This document shows positions 26,900 through 36,284 of a stretch of DNA of 64,000 nt, piece after piece. Source of the DNA: JAACFF01 sp963701435 (GTDB taxonomy: Bacteria; Chloroflexota; Anaerolineae; Promineifilales; Promineifilaceae); assembly GCA_963701435.1 (NCBI GenBank), contig CAVPAL010000003.1:75243-139242 (forward strand), written 5' to 3'. The translations under genes and the position numbers were made by a program. The notes beneath the pieces were generated by a model. That model had not been told where the DNA came from. It did no database searches and saw only the letters and a list, made by a program, of their open reading frames with translations. Position 1 is the first letter of the stretch. The number at the start of each line of letters is the position of its first letter.

Positions 26900-28174
26900 A
26901 TGTCAGAATTAGCAAAGTTTATTCAATCGACGCCAATGGCGGATACCCATGAGCATCTGGTTTCAGAGCGGGAATGGGTGGAAAACGGCCCGGATGTGTT
27001 GGGTGATTTGTTTGGTATGTACATTGGCAATGATTTGCTAACGGCGGGAGCGCCGTTAACAGCCGTTCAACGTTTGCTCGATTCCAGTGACCCCGACATC
27101 GCCGGGCGCTGGCAAGGGGTTCAAGCCGCGTGGCAGCATTGTCAGCATACCGGATACGGCCGCGCCGTGCGCCAAACCGCCAAAATGGTTTACCAGATAG
27201 ATGAAATCAACCTGGCGACAATTGAGGCCGCAGCGGCGCTCAATGCCCAAATGCGCCAGCCCGGTGAACGCTTGCGCCTGCTGAAAGAGGTCGCCAACCT
27301 CGATTACGTGCAAATTGACAATTTCGTCTGGGCCTGTGAAAAGGATCCATCCGGTCCAGATTTCTTTTTCTACGATATGTCATGGGCGAATTTTGTGAAC
27401 GGCAATTTGGAAACGGCCGCTTTGCAGCAGGAAGTGGGCATCGAAGTGGTTGACCTGGCCTCCTTGCGACAGGCGTTAGAAGGGTTGTTTGCGTGTTATG
27501 GCGAAACGGCCGTGGCCGTGAAATCGCAGCACGCCTATGAACGCACCCTGTTCTGGGAAGCGCGCGAAGACGCTGTTGTTGAGGTCGTTTTACAAAAACA
27601 GCTAAAAGGAGAGGAACTCAGCAAGGCCGAAAAGCTATGTTTGGGTGATTGGTGCCTGGCTCAGGGTGCAGCGCTGGCGGCCGATTACAAGCTGCCCTTC
27701 AAGATTCACACCGGTTACCTGGCCGGCAATGATTTTTACGTGCAGCCGCTGCGAACCCATCCTGCCGGACTGGCCCCCTTGATCAATGCTTATCCTGCTA
27801 CTCGCTTTGTTTTGATGCACATGGCTTATCCCTACAGCGATGATCTGATCGCCATAGCCAAACATTTTCCAAATGTCTATGTGGATATGTGCTGGGGTTG
27901 GGCGATTAATCCGTACCACGCAGCCGACTTTGTACGGCGGTTGCTGCACGCCGTGCCGGCCAATAAGCTTTTTGCTTTTGGCGGGGATACATTTTCGCCC
28001 ACTGGCGCTGTCGCCTTTGCCGCACAGGCGCGCCACTGGTTAACCTATGCGCTGCAAAGCGAAGTCGACGAGGGGTTTCTATCCGAACCTGAGGCCGTCC
28101 ATTTAGCGGGGCGGTTTATATTGGAAAATCAACGCGATTGTTTCAGGAAAACCGCGAAAAGTCTATTGAAATAA
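26900..28174 (+). CDS. Amidohydrolase superfamily protein (Amidohydro_2-like)
   Basis: 424 residues with metal-dependent hydrolase features: HxH in MADTHEHL near the N-terminus, KIHTGY in the middle, MHMAYP, and the late Asp in FAFGGDTFSPTG. The layout resembles the uronate isomerase/Amidohydro_2 branch. The substrate is unknown. The gene follows the TVP38-like gene closely in the same direction and precedes the branched-chain transporter after about 200 nt, but an inverted-repeat pair in that gap suggests a separate transcription unit. Confidence 0.8.
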   Translation: MSELAKFIQSTPMADTHEHLVSEREWVENGPDVLGDLFGMYIGNDLLTAGAPLTAVQRLLDSSDPDIAGRWQGVQAAWQHCQHTGYGRAVRQTAKMVYQIDEINLATIEAAAALNAQMRQPGERLRLLKEVANLDYVQIDNFVWACEKDPSGPDFFFYDMSWANFVNGNLETAALQQEVGIEVVDLASLRQALEGLFACYGETAVAVKSQHAYERTLFWEAREDAVVEVVLQKQLKGEELSKAEKLCLGDWCLAQGAALAADYKLPFKIHTGYLAGNDFYVQPLRTHPAGLAPLINAYPATRFVLMHMAYPYSDDLIAIAKHFPNVYVDMCWGWAINPYHAADFVRRLLHAVPANKLFAFGGDTFSPTGAVAFAAQARHWLTYALQSEVDEGFLSEPEAVHLAGRFILENQRDCFRKTAKSLLK

Positions 28175-28295
28175 CACCATAACAGTTTGCAGTTGCCAGA
28201 TTGATTGCGCACAAGTAGAATCCGCCCCATTCACATTCGTTTGATTTTTTAGAGGAGACTTCATGAACGGCGGCGCACCACCATGCAGGAAAACC

Positions 28296-28352
28296 AACCT
28301 CCGGGAGGTTTCATTTGAATAGTTGCGCCGTAGATTGAACCTCCCGGAGGTT
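28296..28352. repeat. Inverted pair of 15-bp palindromes upstream of livK
   Basis: AACCTCCGGGAGGTT at 28296-28310 and AACCTCCCGGAGGTT at 28338-28352 are exact reverse complements of each other and each is almost self-complementary. The 27-nt spacer carries TTGCGCCGT, which partly mirrors ACGGCGGCGCA just left of the pair. It ends 9 nt before the AGGAG of livK, so a folded form could affect translation. A similarly built pair (CTTCCCGGAAG/CTTCCGGGAAG) occurs at 63884-63959. Confidence 0.7.
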
Positions 28353-28373
28353 ATTTATATAGGAGAAGAAAAA

Positions 28374-29609
28374 ATGAAAAGCGGAACGAAACTGTACCCC
28401 TTGTTGATAATAATTTTGTTAATTGCCGCGCTGGCGGCCTGTCAGAGCGGCGGGACGCCAGCCGAAGAGCCGGCGGCGGAAGCGCCAACCGAGGCGCCGG
28501 CGCCGGAAGTCGAAGCGCCCACAGAGGAGCCAGCAGCCGAAGAAGCGCCGGCGGAAGCCACCGTTGTCAAGGTTGGCGCCGCCCACGCCTTGAGTGGGCC
28601 AATTGCGCTTTACGGTGAACCGATTAGCCAGGGCATTAAGCTGGCAGTTAAACAAATCAATGCGCAAAACGTCCTGGGTGACAATATGACCCTGGAAGTC
28701 ATTTACGAGGATACGGCCGGTGACAAAGAACAGGCCATCAGCGTGTTTGAAAAGCTCATTAATCAGGACAACGTTGTCGCTATTCTGGGACCGACCTTGA
28801 GCAATAGCGCATTTGCCGCCGATCCGGTGGCGCAAGAAGCGGGTATCCCTGTGATTGGTTCTTCTAACACCGCCTCGGGCATTACGGATATGGGGGAATT
28901 TGTATTCCGCACCAGCCTGCCGGAGAGCGCCGTGATTCCGAATACGCTGCAGGTTGTTGCCGATGCGCGTGGTCTTGAGGACGTGGCTGTGATGTATGGC
29001 AATGATGATCAGTTTACCCAAAGCGGCTATGAAGTTTTTGCCGCCGCGCTGGAAAATATGGCCAGCAATGTGGTTACGACCGAAACCTTTGCCAAAGGGG
29101 ACGCTGATTTCAGCGCCCAGCTTACCAAGATAAAAAGTTTGGCGCCGCAAGCGATTATTGCCAGCGCGCTGGCCGAAGAAGCGGCCAATATTATGAGCCA
29201 GGCGCGGCAGTTGGGCATTGAATCCTTTTTCATCGGCGGAAATGGCTTTAACAGCCCTAAACTGGCCGAAATTGCAGGTGATGCTGCCGAGGGCGCTATC
29301 AGCGGCGCAGCCTGGTTCATCAGCAATCCCACGCCTGAAAATCAAGCTTTTGTTGAAGCGTACCGCGCCGAATATGGCGCTGATCCCGATCAATTTTCGG
29401 CTCAGGCATATACTGCTGCCTGGGTTCTGGCGGAAGCAATCAAAAACGCCGGTTCATCCGACCCCGCCGCGATTCGGGATGCCCTGGCGCAAATCCAAAA
29501 CTTCCCCACGCCGCTGGGTGAATTCAGCTTTGACGATAACCGCGACCCCGTTCATTTGCCGGTTGTGCTGATTGTGAAAGACGGCCAATTTGCTTTGTTT
29601 GAAGAGTAA
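28374..29609 (+). CDS. livK: Branched-chain amino-acid-type ABC transporter binding lipoprotein
   Basis: 411 residues: lipobox LAAC (Cys23), a Pro/Glu/Ala-rich linker to about residue 60, and a periplasmic binding protein type 1 fold (VKVGAAHALSGPIALYGEP; VVAILGPTLSNSAFAADPVA; YEVFAAALENMASNVVTTE). The ORF can be extended upstream, but the ATG at 28374 follows AGGAG by eight bases and gives a proper signal peptide. It delivers an amino acid or similar small ligand to the LivHMGF complex encoded directly downstream. A hairpin after it probably sets a higher mRNA level for this gene than for the permeases. Confidence 0.92.
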   Translation: MKSGTKLYPLLIIILLIAALAACQSGGTPAEEPAAEAPTEAPAPEVEAPTEEPAAEEAPAEATVVKVGAAHALSGPIALYGEPISQGIKLAVKQINAQNVLGDNMTLEVIYEDTAGDKEQAISVFEKLINQDNVVAILGPTLSNSAFAADPVAQEAGIPVIGSSNTASGITDMGEFVFRTSLPESAVIPNTLQVVADARGLEDVAVMYGNDDQFTQSGYEVFAAALENMASNVVTTETFAKGDADFSAQLTKIKSLAPQAIIASALAEEAANIMSQARQLGIESFFIGGNGFNSPKLAEIAGDAAEGAISGAAWFISNPTPENQAFVEAYRAEYGADPDQFSAQAYTAAWVLAEAIKNAGSSDPAAIRDALAQIQNFPTPLGEFSFDDNRDPVHLPVVLIVKDGQFALFEE

Positions 29610-29626
29610 AGCCGGAGAAAGTAATA

Positions 29627-29651
29627 AGGAGCAGGCACAGCGCCTGCTCCT
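29627..29651 (+). terminator. Hairpin between livK and livH
   Basis: Perfect 10-bp stem AGGAGCAGGC / GCCTGCTCCT, 5-nt loop, followed by CATATCTTATTT. Its place 18 nt after the livK stop suggests partial termination or 3' end protection, as is usual after binding-protein genes. Confidence 0.65.
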
Positions 29652-29693
29652 CATATCTTATTTCCGACAGCTTACTTTGCCTTAACTCTATTC

Positions 29694-30767
29694 GTGTCAT
29701 CCCTCGACCTTTTCCTGGCCCAATTGCCCCAACAGATTGTGAATGTGCTCTGGTTGGGCAGCGTATATGCGCTGTTTGCCCTGGGGTATACACTTATATT
29801 TGGCGTGCTGGATTTGTTGAATCTGGCGCAGGGCAGCATTTTTATGTGGGGCGCTTATTTTGGTTTGTTATGCGTGACGGCGTTTGGATTCCCCGTATGG
29901 CTGGCGCTGCCTGTGGCCATGTTGGGCGCCGGCGCACTGGGCGTGCTGTTGGAACGTCTGGCGTATAAACCGCTGCGCCAGCACACGTTGGGTACGCGCG
30001 TGTTGTGGGGCGGTTTTTTGTTGGCGCTGCTGGGATTTATGGGATTGTTTGACACGGCCGTTAACATCACAATCGGCATTTGCGGCGCTTTAATTATGGT
30101 GGTGGGTCTGTGGCTGGATTATAAAGGCGTGCAGCCCGGACCGGTGCGCAAAACACCTCATCTCGCTTCCCTCATCAGCACCATTGGCGCCGCTACGATT
30201 CTTGTCACGCTGGCTCAAACCATTTTTGGCGCTCAGCAAAGCCGCTTTCCGCCTGATACCTTTCCCCACCGCATCTTCAATATTGGCTCTATCACAATTA
30301 CATTGTTGCAAGTTTTCATCATTGTGCTCAGCCTGGCGCTGCTGGCGGCTCTTAACCTGTACGTTGCCCGCTCGCGCGCAGGCAAGGCCATGCGCGCCGT
30401 CGCATTCAACCGGCAAACAGCTTCCTTGTTGGGCATTCATGTTGATCAAATCTTTGTGCAAACATTTTTCATCAGCAGCGCCCTGGCGGGCGCGGCCGGC
30501 ATGTTGTTTGGATTGGCCTTCAATGCCATCACGCCCTACATGGGCGCGCCGGTGCAGTTGAAGGGGTTAACGGTCATTGTGTTGGGTGGATTGGGCAACA
30601 TTAAAGGCGCGGTTTTGGGCGCTTATATCGTGGCCTTAATTGAAGTTTTCAGCGTGGCGGCAGGTCAGAGCGACTTCCGCGACGCGATTGTGTTTAGTTT
30701 GTTATTTATCATGCTGTTGGTCAGGCCGCAAGGATTGTTAGGTTCTACGGCAAATTCAAGGGATTAA
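29694..30767 (+). CDS. livH: Branched-chain amino-acid-type ABC permease LivH
   Basis: 357-residue membrane protein; GTG start giving MSSLDLFLAQLPQQIVNVLWLGSVYALFALGYTL-like N-terminus of LivH. The permease loop and the conserved GLAFNAITPYMG, LKGLTVIVLGGLGNIKGAVLGA are present. It is longer than typical LivH (about 290-300) because of an inserted hydrophobic stretch at about residues 95-150. Partner permease LivM follows after 6 nt. Confidence 0.91.
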   Translation: MSSLDLFLAQLPQQIVNVLWLGSVYALFALGYTLIFGVLDLLNLAQGSIFMWGAYFGLLCVTAFGFPVWLALPVAMLGAGALGVLLERLAYKPLRQHTLGTRVLWGGFLLALLGFMGLFDTAVNITIGICGALIMVVGLWLDYKGVQPGPVRKTPHLASLISTIGAATILVTLAQTIFGAQQSRFPPDTFPHRIFNIGSITITLLQVFIIVLSLALLAALNLYVARSRAGKAMRAVAFNRQTASLLGIHVDQIFVQTFFISSALAGAAGMLFGLAFNAITPYMGAPVQLKGLTVIVLGGLGNIKGAVLGAYIVALIEVFSVAAGQSDFRDAIVFSLLFIMLLVRPQGLLGSTANSRD

Positions 30768-30773
30768 GCAGTC

Positions 30774-31649
30774 ATGTTAGGCGCCGTACTCACCCCAACC
30801 AATCTAAATTTTGCCCTTGTTTCATCTCTGCTGGGGCTGAGTATCTATATCACGCTGCGCACCGGTTTGTTCAGCCTGGCCAATGCCGGTTTCATGGCAA
30901 TTGGCGCTTATATGGGCGCCTTGATGACAATGCGATTGGACGCCCCACTCTGGCTGTCGGTGCTGGGAGGCGCCGCGGCGGCCGGTTTGGTAGGGCTGCT
31001 GCTGGGCCTGCCGGTTTTGCGTTTGAATGACATTTATCTGGCGATTGCCACGATAGGCTTTGGCGAGGTCGTGCGTATTTTTATGCTCAACATCGACCGC
31101 GTTGTTGGGCAGACTTTGACCGGCGGAGCGCTGGGCTTAAACGGCATTCCCAAAGTGACCCAGACCTGGCAGTTGCTGCTGCTTCTGGGCTTGTTTAGCT
31201 ACTTTTTTATTCGCCTGGAGGGCAGCCAGGTCGGGCGCGCGCTGCGCGCCATTCGTGAAGATGAAAAAGTGGCCGCCAGCCTGGGCGTCAATGTTTTTGG
31301 CTATAAAGTGTTTGCTTTTGTGGTCGGCGCGGTCATAGCGGGGGTGGCCGGGGTGATGAGCGCTCATCTGACGCGTTTTATTGGCCCGAATGAGTTTGGT
31401 TTTGATCTGGCGGTGCAAATTCTTGCTTTTGCGGTGTTGGGCGGCAGCCAGGTCTGGTTTGGTCCCATTGTGGGCGCGTTTATTTTGACGCTGCTGCCTG
31501 AAGCGCTGCGTTTTTTGAAGCAAAACCGCGCCATTGTGAACGGCGTCATCCTGATGCTGACGATTATTTATTTGCCCGATGGCCTGATATCACCCAGATT
31601 ACTGCGCCGTTTTTCGCGCAAGCGCGTGGAGGAAACGGCCGTTGCTTGA
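30774..31649 (+). CDS. livM: Branched-chain amino-acid-type ABC permease LivM
   Basis: 291-residue permease with LivM features: SLANAGFMAIGAYMGAL, LNDIYLAIATIGFGEVVRIF, GRALRAIREDEKVAASLGVN (ATPase-contact loop) and VLGGSQVWFGPIVGAFIL. ATG at 30774. The stop is overlapped by the livG start (8 nt), and the end encodes ETAVA through an ACGGCCGT octamer. Confidence 0.92.
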   Translation: MLGAVLTPTNLNFALVSSLLGLSIYITLRTGLFSLANAGFMAIGAYMGALMTMRLDAPLWLSVLGGAAAAGLVGLLLGLPVLRLNDIYLAIATIGFGEVVRIFMLNIDRVVGQTLTGGALGLNGIPKVTQTWQLLLLLGLFSYFFIRLEGSQVGRALRAIREDEKVAASLGVNVFGYKVFAFVVGAVIAGVAGVMSAHLTRFIGPNEFGFDLAVQILAFAVLGGSQVWFGPIVGAFILTLLPEALRFLKQNRAIVNGVILMLTIIYLPDGLISPRLLRRFSRKRVEETAVA

Positions 31650-32403
31650 GTTACGCAGCCTGACGAAACAGTTTGGTGGGTTAACGGCCGTGCATAACGT
31701 TTCTTTCAGCATTGAAAAGGGACAAATCATGGGGCTGATTGGCCCTAACGGCGCCGGTAAAACCACCCTGATCAATATGATTTCCGGACTTTTGCCGACT
31801 ACATTCGGGCAGATTATTTTTAAGGGCGCAGACATTACCAATCAACCAGCCTATAAACTGTGCGCGCTGGGAATCTCTCGCACCTATCAAAATATCCGTC
31901 TTTTTGAAGAAATGAGCGTGTTGGGCAACGTGATTGCGGGGCGACATTTGCAAACGCCGGCCGCCAGCCGTTATTGGCGTTGGTTATTGCCCTGGCGTGA
32001 CCCGGCTGCACAGCAGCAGGCGCAAGCCAGTACGGCGCTGCTGGCGCGGCTGAATATGCTGCCGTTGCGGGATCGCCTGGCGGCGGAGTTGAGCTATGGC
32101 GACCAACGGCGAGTCGAACTGGCGCGCGCGCTGGCTACGGAGCCGCAGCTCCTGCTGCTAGACGAACCAACCGCCGGCATGAACCAGGCTGAAACACATC
32201 AGTTGGGTGAATTGATTCTGCAATTGCGCGACGAAGGCATTACGATCCTGGTCATTGAACATGACATGAATCTCATCAGCCAGGTATGTGACCAGGTTCA
32301 GGTACTCAATTTTGGTTCCCGTATTGCCCACGGATCACCCGCCGAAGTACGCAGTAACCCGGAAGTTATCGAAGCGTATCTGGGTCAAGAAGAATTGGTT
32401 TAA
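31642..32403 (+). CDS. livG: Branched-chain amino-acid-type ABC ATPase LivG
   Basis: 253-residue ATPase: Walker A GPNGAGKTT, LivG-specific GISRTYQNIRLFEEMSVLGNV, signature LSYGDQRRVELARAL, Walker B LLLLDEPTAGMN, switch His in VIEHDM. The TTG at 31642 is the best start; it overlaps livM by 8 nt (TTGCTTGA), so translation is coupled. Confidence 0.93.
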   Translation: MLELRSLTKQFGGLTAVHNVSFSIEKGQIMGLIGPNGAGKTTLINMISGLLPTTFGQIIFKGADITNQPAYKLCALGISRTYQNIRLFEEMSVLGNVIAGRHLQTPAASRYWRWLLPWRDPAAQQQAQASTALLARLNMLPLRDRLAAELSYGDQRRVELARALATEPQLLLLDEPTAGMNQAETHQLGELILQLRDEGITILVIEHDMNLISQVCDQVQVLNFGSRIAHGSPAEVRSNPEVIEAYLGQEELV

Positions 32404-32429
32404 TCAAACAGCGTCACTCGTTAATCAAT

Positions 32430-33149
32430 ATGTATTTGCAGGTTGAAAATCTCCACACAAACTATGGCGCCATCAAGGCGTTGCATGGCATTTCTTTTGG
32501 TGTTCCTGTGGGGCAGGTTGTGGCGTTGATTGGGGCTAATGGTGCCGGAAAATCGACAACTTTGAACACTATTTCAGGTTTGTTGAAGCCGGTAAACGGC
32601 CGTATCCTGTTCGACGATCATGGCGACATTCGTAATATTGTCGGTTTGCGCGCCGATCAGATTACGGCGCTGCGCCTGATTCAGGTACCCGAAGGACGTG
32701 AAGTGCTGGCGCCGCTTTCGGTGGAGGAAAACCTGGAGTTGGGCGCTTTTGTGCGCCGCGATCGCGCCGGCATCAAAACCGATTTGGCAGGCATATACGG
32801 CCGTTTTCCCCGTTTAGCCGAACGACGCAAGCAAGCCGCAGGTAGTCTCAGCGGCGGCGAGCAGCAAATGCTGGCCATTGGCCGCGCGCTGATGGCGCGC
32901 CCGCGTATTTTGATGTTGGACGAACCATCTATGGGACTGGCGCCCATTATTGTGAACGAGGTTTTTCAGATTATCCGCGAACTTCGCCAGGAAGGGATGA
33001 CAATATTGCTGGTTGAACAAAATGCCAACAAGGCGCTGCAGGTTGCCGACTACGCCTATGTAATTGATCGCGGCGAGATAGTTTCAGAGGGCAGCGCGGC
33101 CGAATTACGCAGCGATCCACGGATTGTAGAAGCTTATTTGGGTGGGTAA
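32430..33149 (+). CDS. livF: Branched-chain amino-acid-type ABC ATPase LivF
   Basis: 239-residue ATPase: Walker A GANGAGKST, LivF-typical LIQVPEGREVLAPLSVEENL, signature LSGGEQQMLAIGRAL, Walker B ILMLDEPSMGL and ILLVEQNANKAL. Completes a livKHMGF operon. ATG at 32430, 26 nt after livG. It converges with the secreted repeat protein, leaving only about 40 nt between the two stops. Confidence 0.93.
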   Translation: MYLQVENLHTNYGAIKALHGISFGVPVGQVVALIGANGAGKSTTLNTISGLLKPVNGRILFDDHGDIRNIVGLRADQITALRLIQVPEGREVLAPLSVEENLELGAFVRRDRAGIKTDLAGIYGRFPRLAERRKQAAGSLSGGEQQMLAIGRALMARPRILMLDEPSMGLAPIIVNEVFQIIRELRQEGMTILLVEQNANKALQVADYAYVIDRGEIVSEGSAAELRSDPRIVEAYLGG

Positions 33150-33187
33150 CACGGCCTCAGTGGTTCATTGTTTTTACGCCATAAATT

Positions 33188-36034
33188 TTATCTGGTTGGT
33201 TTTTGTATGTGGCCGCCCCCGCCGGCCTGCGCCGCCGAAAAGAAAGCCATAAACGGCATGAAAATTGTGTTCGTTGGCTCGTCATCGCTGATCTCTAACA
33301 AAACGTCAGCGATTGTTAACCCGTCATAGATTGTGTCTGAACTGGTCGCCACATGCGCGATTGTGCTGGCGCGCGGGCCGTCAAACAACGCATTGTTTAC
33401 GGCCGTTACCGACACCGACTGCATGATGTCCCAGTTGTCAACGCTAAAAACGCGCTCGTTGCTGCCTTGCAGCGCCGCCTGTGCGGGATCGGTCTGAATG
33501 TGGATCGTGACCGTTGCATCCGGCTGGTGTGAGAGACGCATCCCGTATGTGGCCGGCGCGCCGCCTTCAGTCAGCGGAAGCGTTTGAGGCGTGATTTGGA
33601 TGCTGACGACGTCATTGTCAACAATGGCGGCGATCACATTGCCAATATTGATATTGTCGTAATTGGGGTCTGTGCTGCTTACCAAGTGCATGACAGTTCC
33701 GGTATGGTCGCCTTCCAGCAGCGTATCATCCAGGGCTGACAGCATCAAATTTTGTGGAATGTGCCAGTTTTCCGGCGTAAAAGTCAATTCAAGCGGCGAA
33801 ACGGCCGTTTGCGCATCCGGCTCTGCGCTCATGATTACATCCGCAGTTGGCTTGCTGGTGAGATGCATTGCATAGGGGATTGACGCGCCGCCTTCCTCTA
33901 AAGTCACGGTTGCCGGTGTGATAGCGACATTGGCCTCTTCGTCATCAAAAATCGTCACGTCCACGTCCGAGGCTGTTATACCGTCAAATCTGGTATCAGG
34001 GCTGTTGACGCTGTGGGAGATGACGCCGGTCGAGATTTCATTGACATAATCGTTGTCAACGGCCGTTACTGCCACCGCCTGAGGGATATTCCAATTGTCC
34101 GGGTTGAACGTGAGCAGCGCCGGCGTGAGCGTTAGCTGCGCGGTCACATCGACTGTGATATTGACCGTTTGGTCTGGTTGGCCGGTCAGGCTGACATTGT
34201 AGCTGGCCGGCGGGCCGCCTTCGTCGACAAAAAGGGAGGTTGGGTTCACAAACACGCTGGCGGTTTCATTATCAATAATCGTCACATCCACGGATACGGC
34301 CGTTATCCCATCAAAATGAGCATCGGCGCTGCTCAGTGAATGGCTGATTGTGGCGCTGTGTTCGCCTTCAATTTCGAGATCATCAACGGCCGTGACGCTG
34401 ACGTTCTGTGCAATGTCCCAATTCAAGCTGGTAAAAGTTAAGGAAGCTGGCGAAGTGGAAATTTGAGCGTTGGAGGAGACGTCAACCGTTACGGGTTCAA
34501 GCGGCCGGCTGGACAGCTTCAAACCATAACTATCGCCTGTACCCCCTTCGCTGACGTTCAGGCTTAGTGGGTTCACAAGCAGTTCGGCGCTATCGTTGTC
34601 GATTAGCGTGACCGGCAGCAGTGGTACCGCGAGGCTGTCATAGCGCTCATCAGCGCTGCTGGTTGTTTGACCAACCGCGCCGCTGTGGGTACCTTCGTAC
34701 AGATCATCGTCAACGGCCGTAACCGTGACTGCCTGGGGCGTATTCCATGTTTCAGGTGTAAAGCTCAGCTCATCCGGTACGACATTTATCTGGCCGTTGG
34801 TAAAAACATTAATTGTCACATCTGCTGTCGGCTGGCTGAGCAGGGAAACGGTAAAAGCGGTCGATTCACCGCCTTCAGACAGCGCCAGACTTTCCTGGTC
34901 CAAGTGTAAACCAACCAGATCGTTGTCGAGCAGTTGCACGGTCACATCACTGATTGCCAGACCCGCATAAAGCGGATCGGCGCTGCTGGCAGTGTGGCCG
35001 ATGAGGCTGAGCTGCGCCGCTTCAACCACGAGATCATCAACGGCCGTTACCACGACGGTCTTGGCGGCTTGCCAATTTTGGGGCGTGAAGGTCACGGTTT
35101 GCGGGGCTGCAAGAATTTGTTGGGCGTCTGCGGCGAGGTCAATGCTTACATTTGCAAGCGGTTGGCTGGTCAGCGCAAGCGTGTAAGCCGCAGCCGCCCC
35201 TCCTTCCGAAACCTCTAACAAGGTCGGCGTCACGAGTACGCCGGCCGTGTCATTGTCAATAATTGCCAGCGACAGGTCACTGATGGGGATGTTGGCGTAA
35301 TCAGGATCATTGCTGGCGGCGGTGTGGCTGAGCGTATCAGCATGTTGGCCTTCAATCACAGCGTCGTCAACGGCCAATACTGAAATAGCATGTGGCTGGG
35401 TCCAATTTTGTTGTGTAAAAGTTATTGAGGCCGGCAAGAATGTCGTCTGCCCGGTTCCGCTAATATCAATTTTTACATTGGCCATGGGCTGGCTTTTTAA
35501 TGCGATGCTGTAGTTGGCCGGGTTCCCGCCCTCACTCAGTTCCAGGGTCGCCGGGTTGATTAAAACGCCAGGTTCGTCATTGTCTATAATGCTCACGGTC
35601 AGGTTGTTGATTGCAATCCCGTTGTAATCCAGATCGGCGCTGGCTGCGGCATGGGCAATGATGTCATTATGGCTGCCTTCAACCACGCCATCATCAACGG
35701 CCGTTACCACCACAGCCTGCGGCGTATCCCAGCTTTGCGTTGAAAAAGTCACGGCGGCAGGATTGACGCTGGTTTGCCCCCCGGTCGCAACAGTGATTGT
35801 CACAGCGTCGGTCGGTTGGCCGCTTAAACGAATGGTATAGGCAGCCGCGAGACCCCCTTCGACAACGGCCAGATTAAGCGGGGCAATTTGAACGCCTGCA
35901 TTATTCACGGCTGCCGGCGCGTTTTGGCTGCTGCCATAAGCAAAAAGAGGCAGCGTCCCGCTCAAACTCGTCAGAAGCAGTAAAATACATATAATATGAA
36001 ATAATGATTTCGAACTTGTACGCAGTAAATGCAT
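33188..36034 (-). CDS. Secreted protein with eight Calx-beta-like repeats
   Basis: 948 residues: a signal peptide (LFHIICILLLLTSLSGTLPL), then eight tandem repeats of about 105 residues. Each starts with a V.P..L.L.EGG..A.Y motif, continues with QPTADVTI-like strands, FTPxxWxxPQxVxVTAVDDxxxEG and ends DVTIxDND. These are immunoglobulin-like, Calx-beta-type domains that often bind Ca2+ and serve adhesion or surface structure. The C-terminus (FMPFMAFFSAAQAGGGGHIQKPTR region) lacks an obvious anchor. The VTAVDD segment is encoded with the octamer ACGGCCGT in most repeats (eight octamers in this gene). Confidence 0.82.
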   Translation of the reverse strand: MHLLRTSSKSLFHIICILLLLTSLSGTLPLFAYGSSQNAPAAVNNAGVQIAPLNLAVVEGGLAAAYTIRLSGQPTDAVTITVATGGQTSVNPAAVTFSTQSWDTPQAVVVTAVDDGVVEGSHNDIIAHAAASADLDYNGIAINNLTVSIIDNDEPGVLINPATLELSEGGNPANYSIALKSQPMANVKIDISGTGQTTFLPASITFTQQNWTQPHAISVLAVDDAVIEGQHADTLSHTAASNDPDYANIPISDLSLAIIDNDTAGVLVTPTLLEVSEGGAAAAYTLALTSQPLANVSIDLAADAQQILAAPQTVTFTPQNWQAAKTVVVTAVDDLVVEAAQLSLIGHTASSADPLYAGLAISDVTVQLLDNDLVGLHLDQESLALSEGGESTAFTVSLLSQPTADVTINVFTNGQINVVPDELSFTPETWNTPQAVTVTAVDDDLYEGTHSGAVGQTTSSADERYDSLAVPLLPVTLIDNDSAELLVNPLSLNVSEGGTGDSYGLKLSSRPLEPVTVDVSSNAQISTSPASLTFTSLNWDIAQNVSVTAVDDLEIEGEHSATISHSLSSADAHFDGITAVSVDVTIIDNETASVFVNPTSLFVDEGGPPASYNVSLTGQPDQTVNITVDVTAQLTLTPALLTFNPDNWNIPQAVAVTAVDNDYVNEISTGVISHSVNSPDTRFDGITASDVDVTIFDDEEANVAITPATVTLEEGGASIPYAMHLTSKPTADVIMSAEPDAQTAVSPLELTFTPENWHIPQNLMLSALDDTLLEGDHTGTVMHLVSSTDPNYDNINIGNVIAAIVDNDVVSIQITPQTLPLTEGGAPATYGMRLSHQPDATVTIHIQTDPAQAALQGSNERVFSVDNWDIMQSVSVTAVNNALFDGPRASTIAHVATSSDTIYDGLTIADVLLEISDDEPTNTIFMPFMAFFSAAQAGGGGHIQKPTR

Positions 36035-36168
36035 TGTTCTTCTCCCGGGCTATGGTTAGCGATTTTATTTGGTTAGTGCAGTGACGGGTATAGTGTGAGT
36101 AAACCTGCTCTATTCCACCTATTCTCGCTTACAATTCAAATTACACAAGAAGAACACGCAATTATGAT

Positions 36169-36284
36169 TTAGGTAATTCAGAAAGTAATCAAAAATAAAG
36201 GTCGTGGAAAATCTGCCAATTCCTCGAGGAAACCACAGATTTCTAATTCGTCTTACGTTCAAGAATATTCTGCGATTGACCTAA
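36169..36284. repeat. Double-hairpin dispersed repeat, copy 2
   Basis: 116 bp, from TTAGGTAATT to TTGACCTAA, with the central CCTCGAGG. The left hairpin half is almost identical, in reverse orientation, to the half-element at 41211-41276. The TAG of the right end, read on the minus strand, is the stop codon of the class III aminotransferase gene at 36281-37603. Confidence 0.85.

Noticed and set aside
28419..29393. 324-codon minus-strand frame opposite livK
   Set aside because: Composition rich in Arg/Gly/Asn without any known domain, and the plus-strand protein is a clear binding protein.
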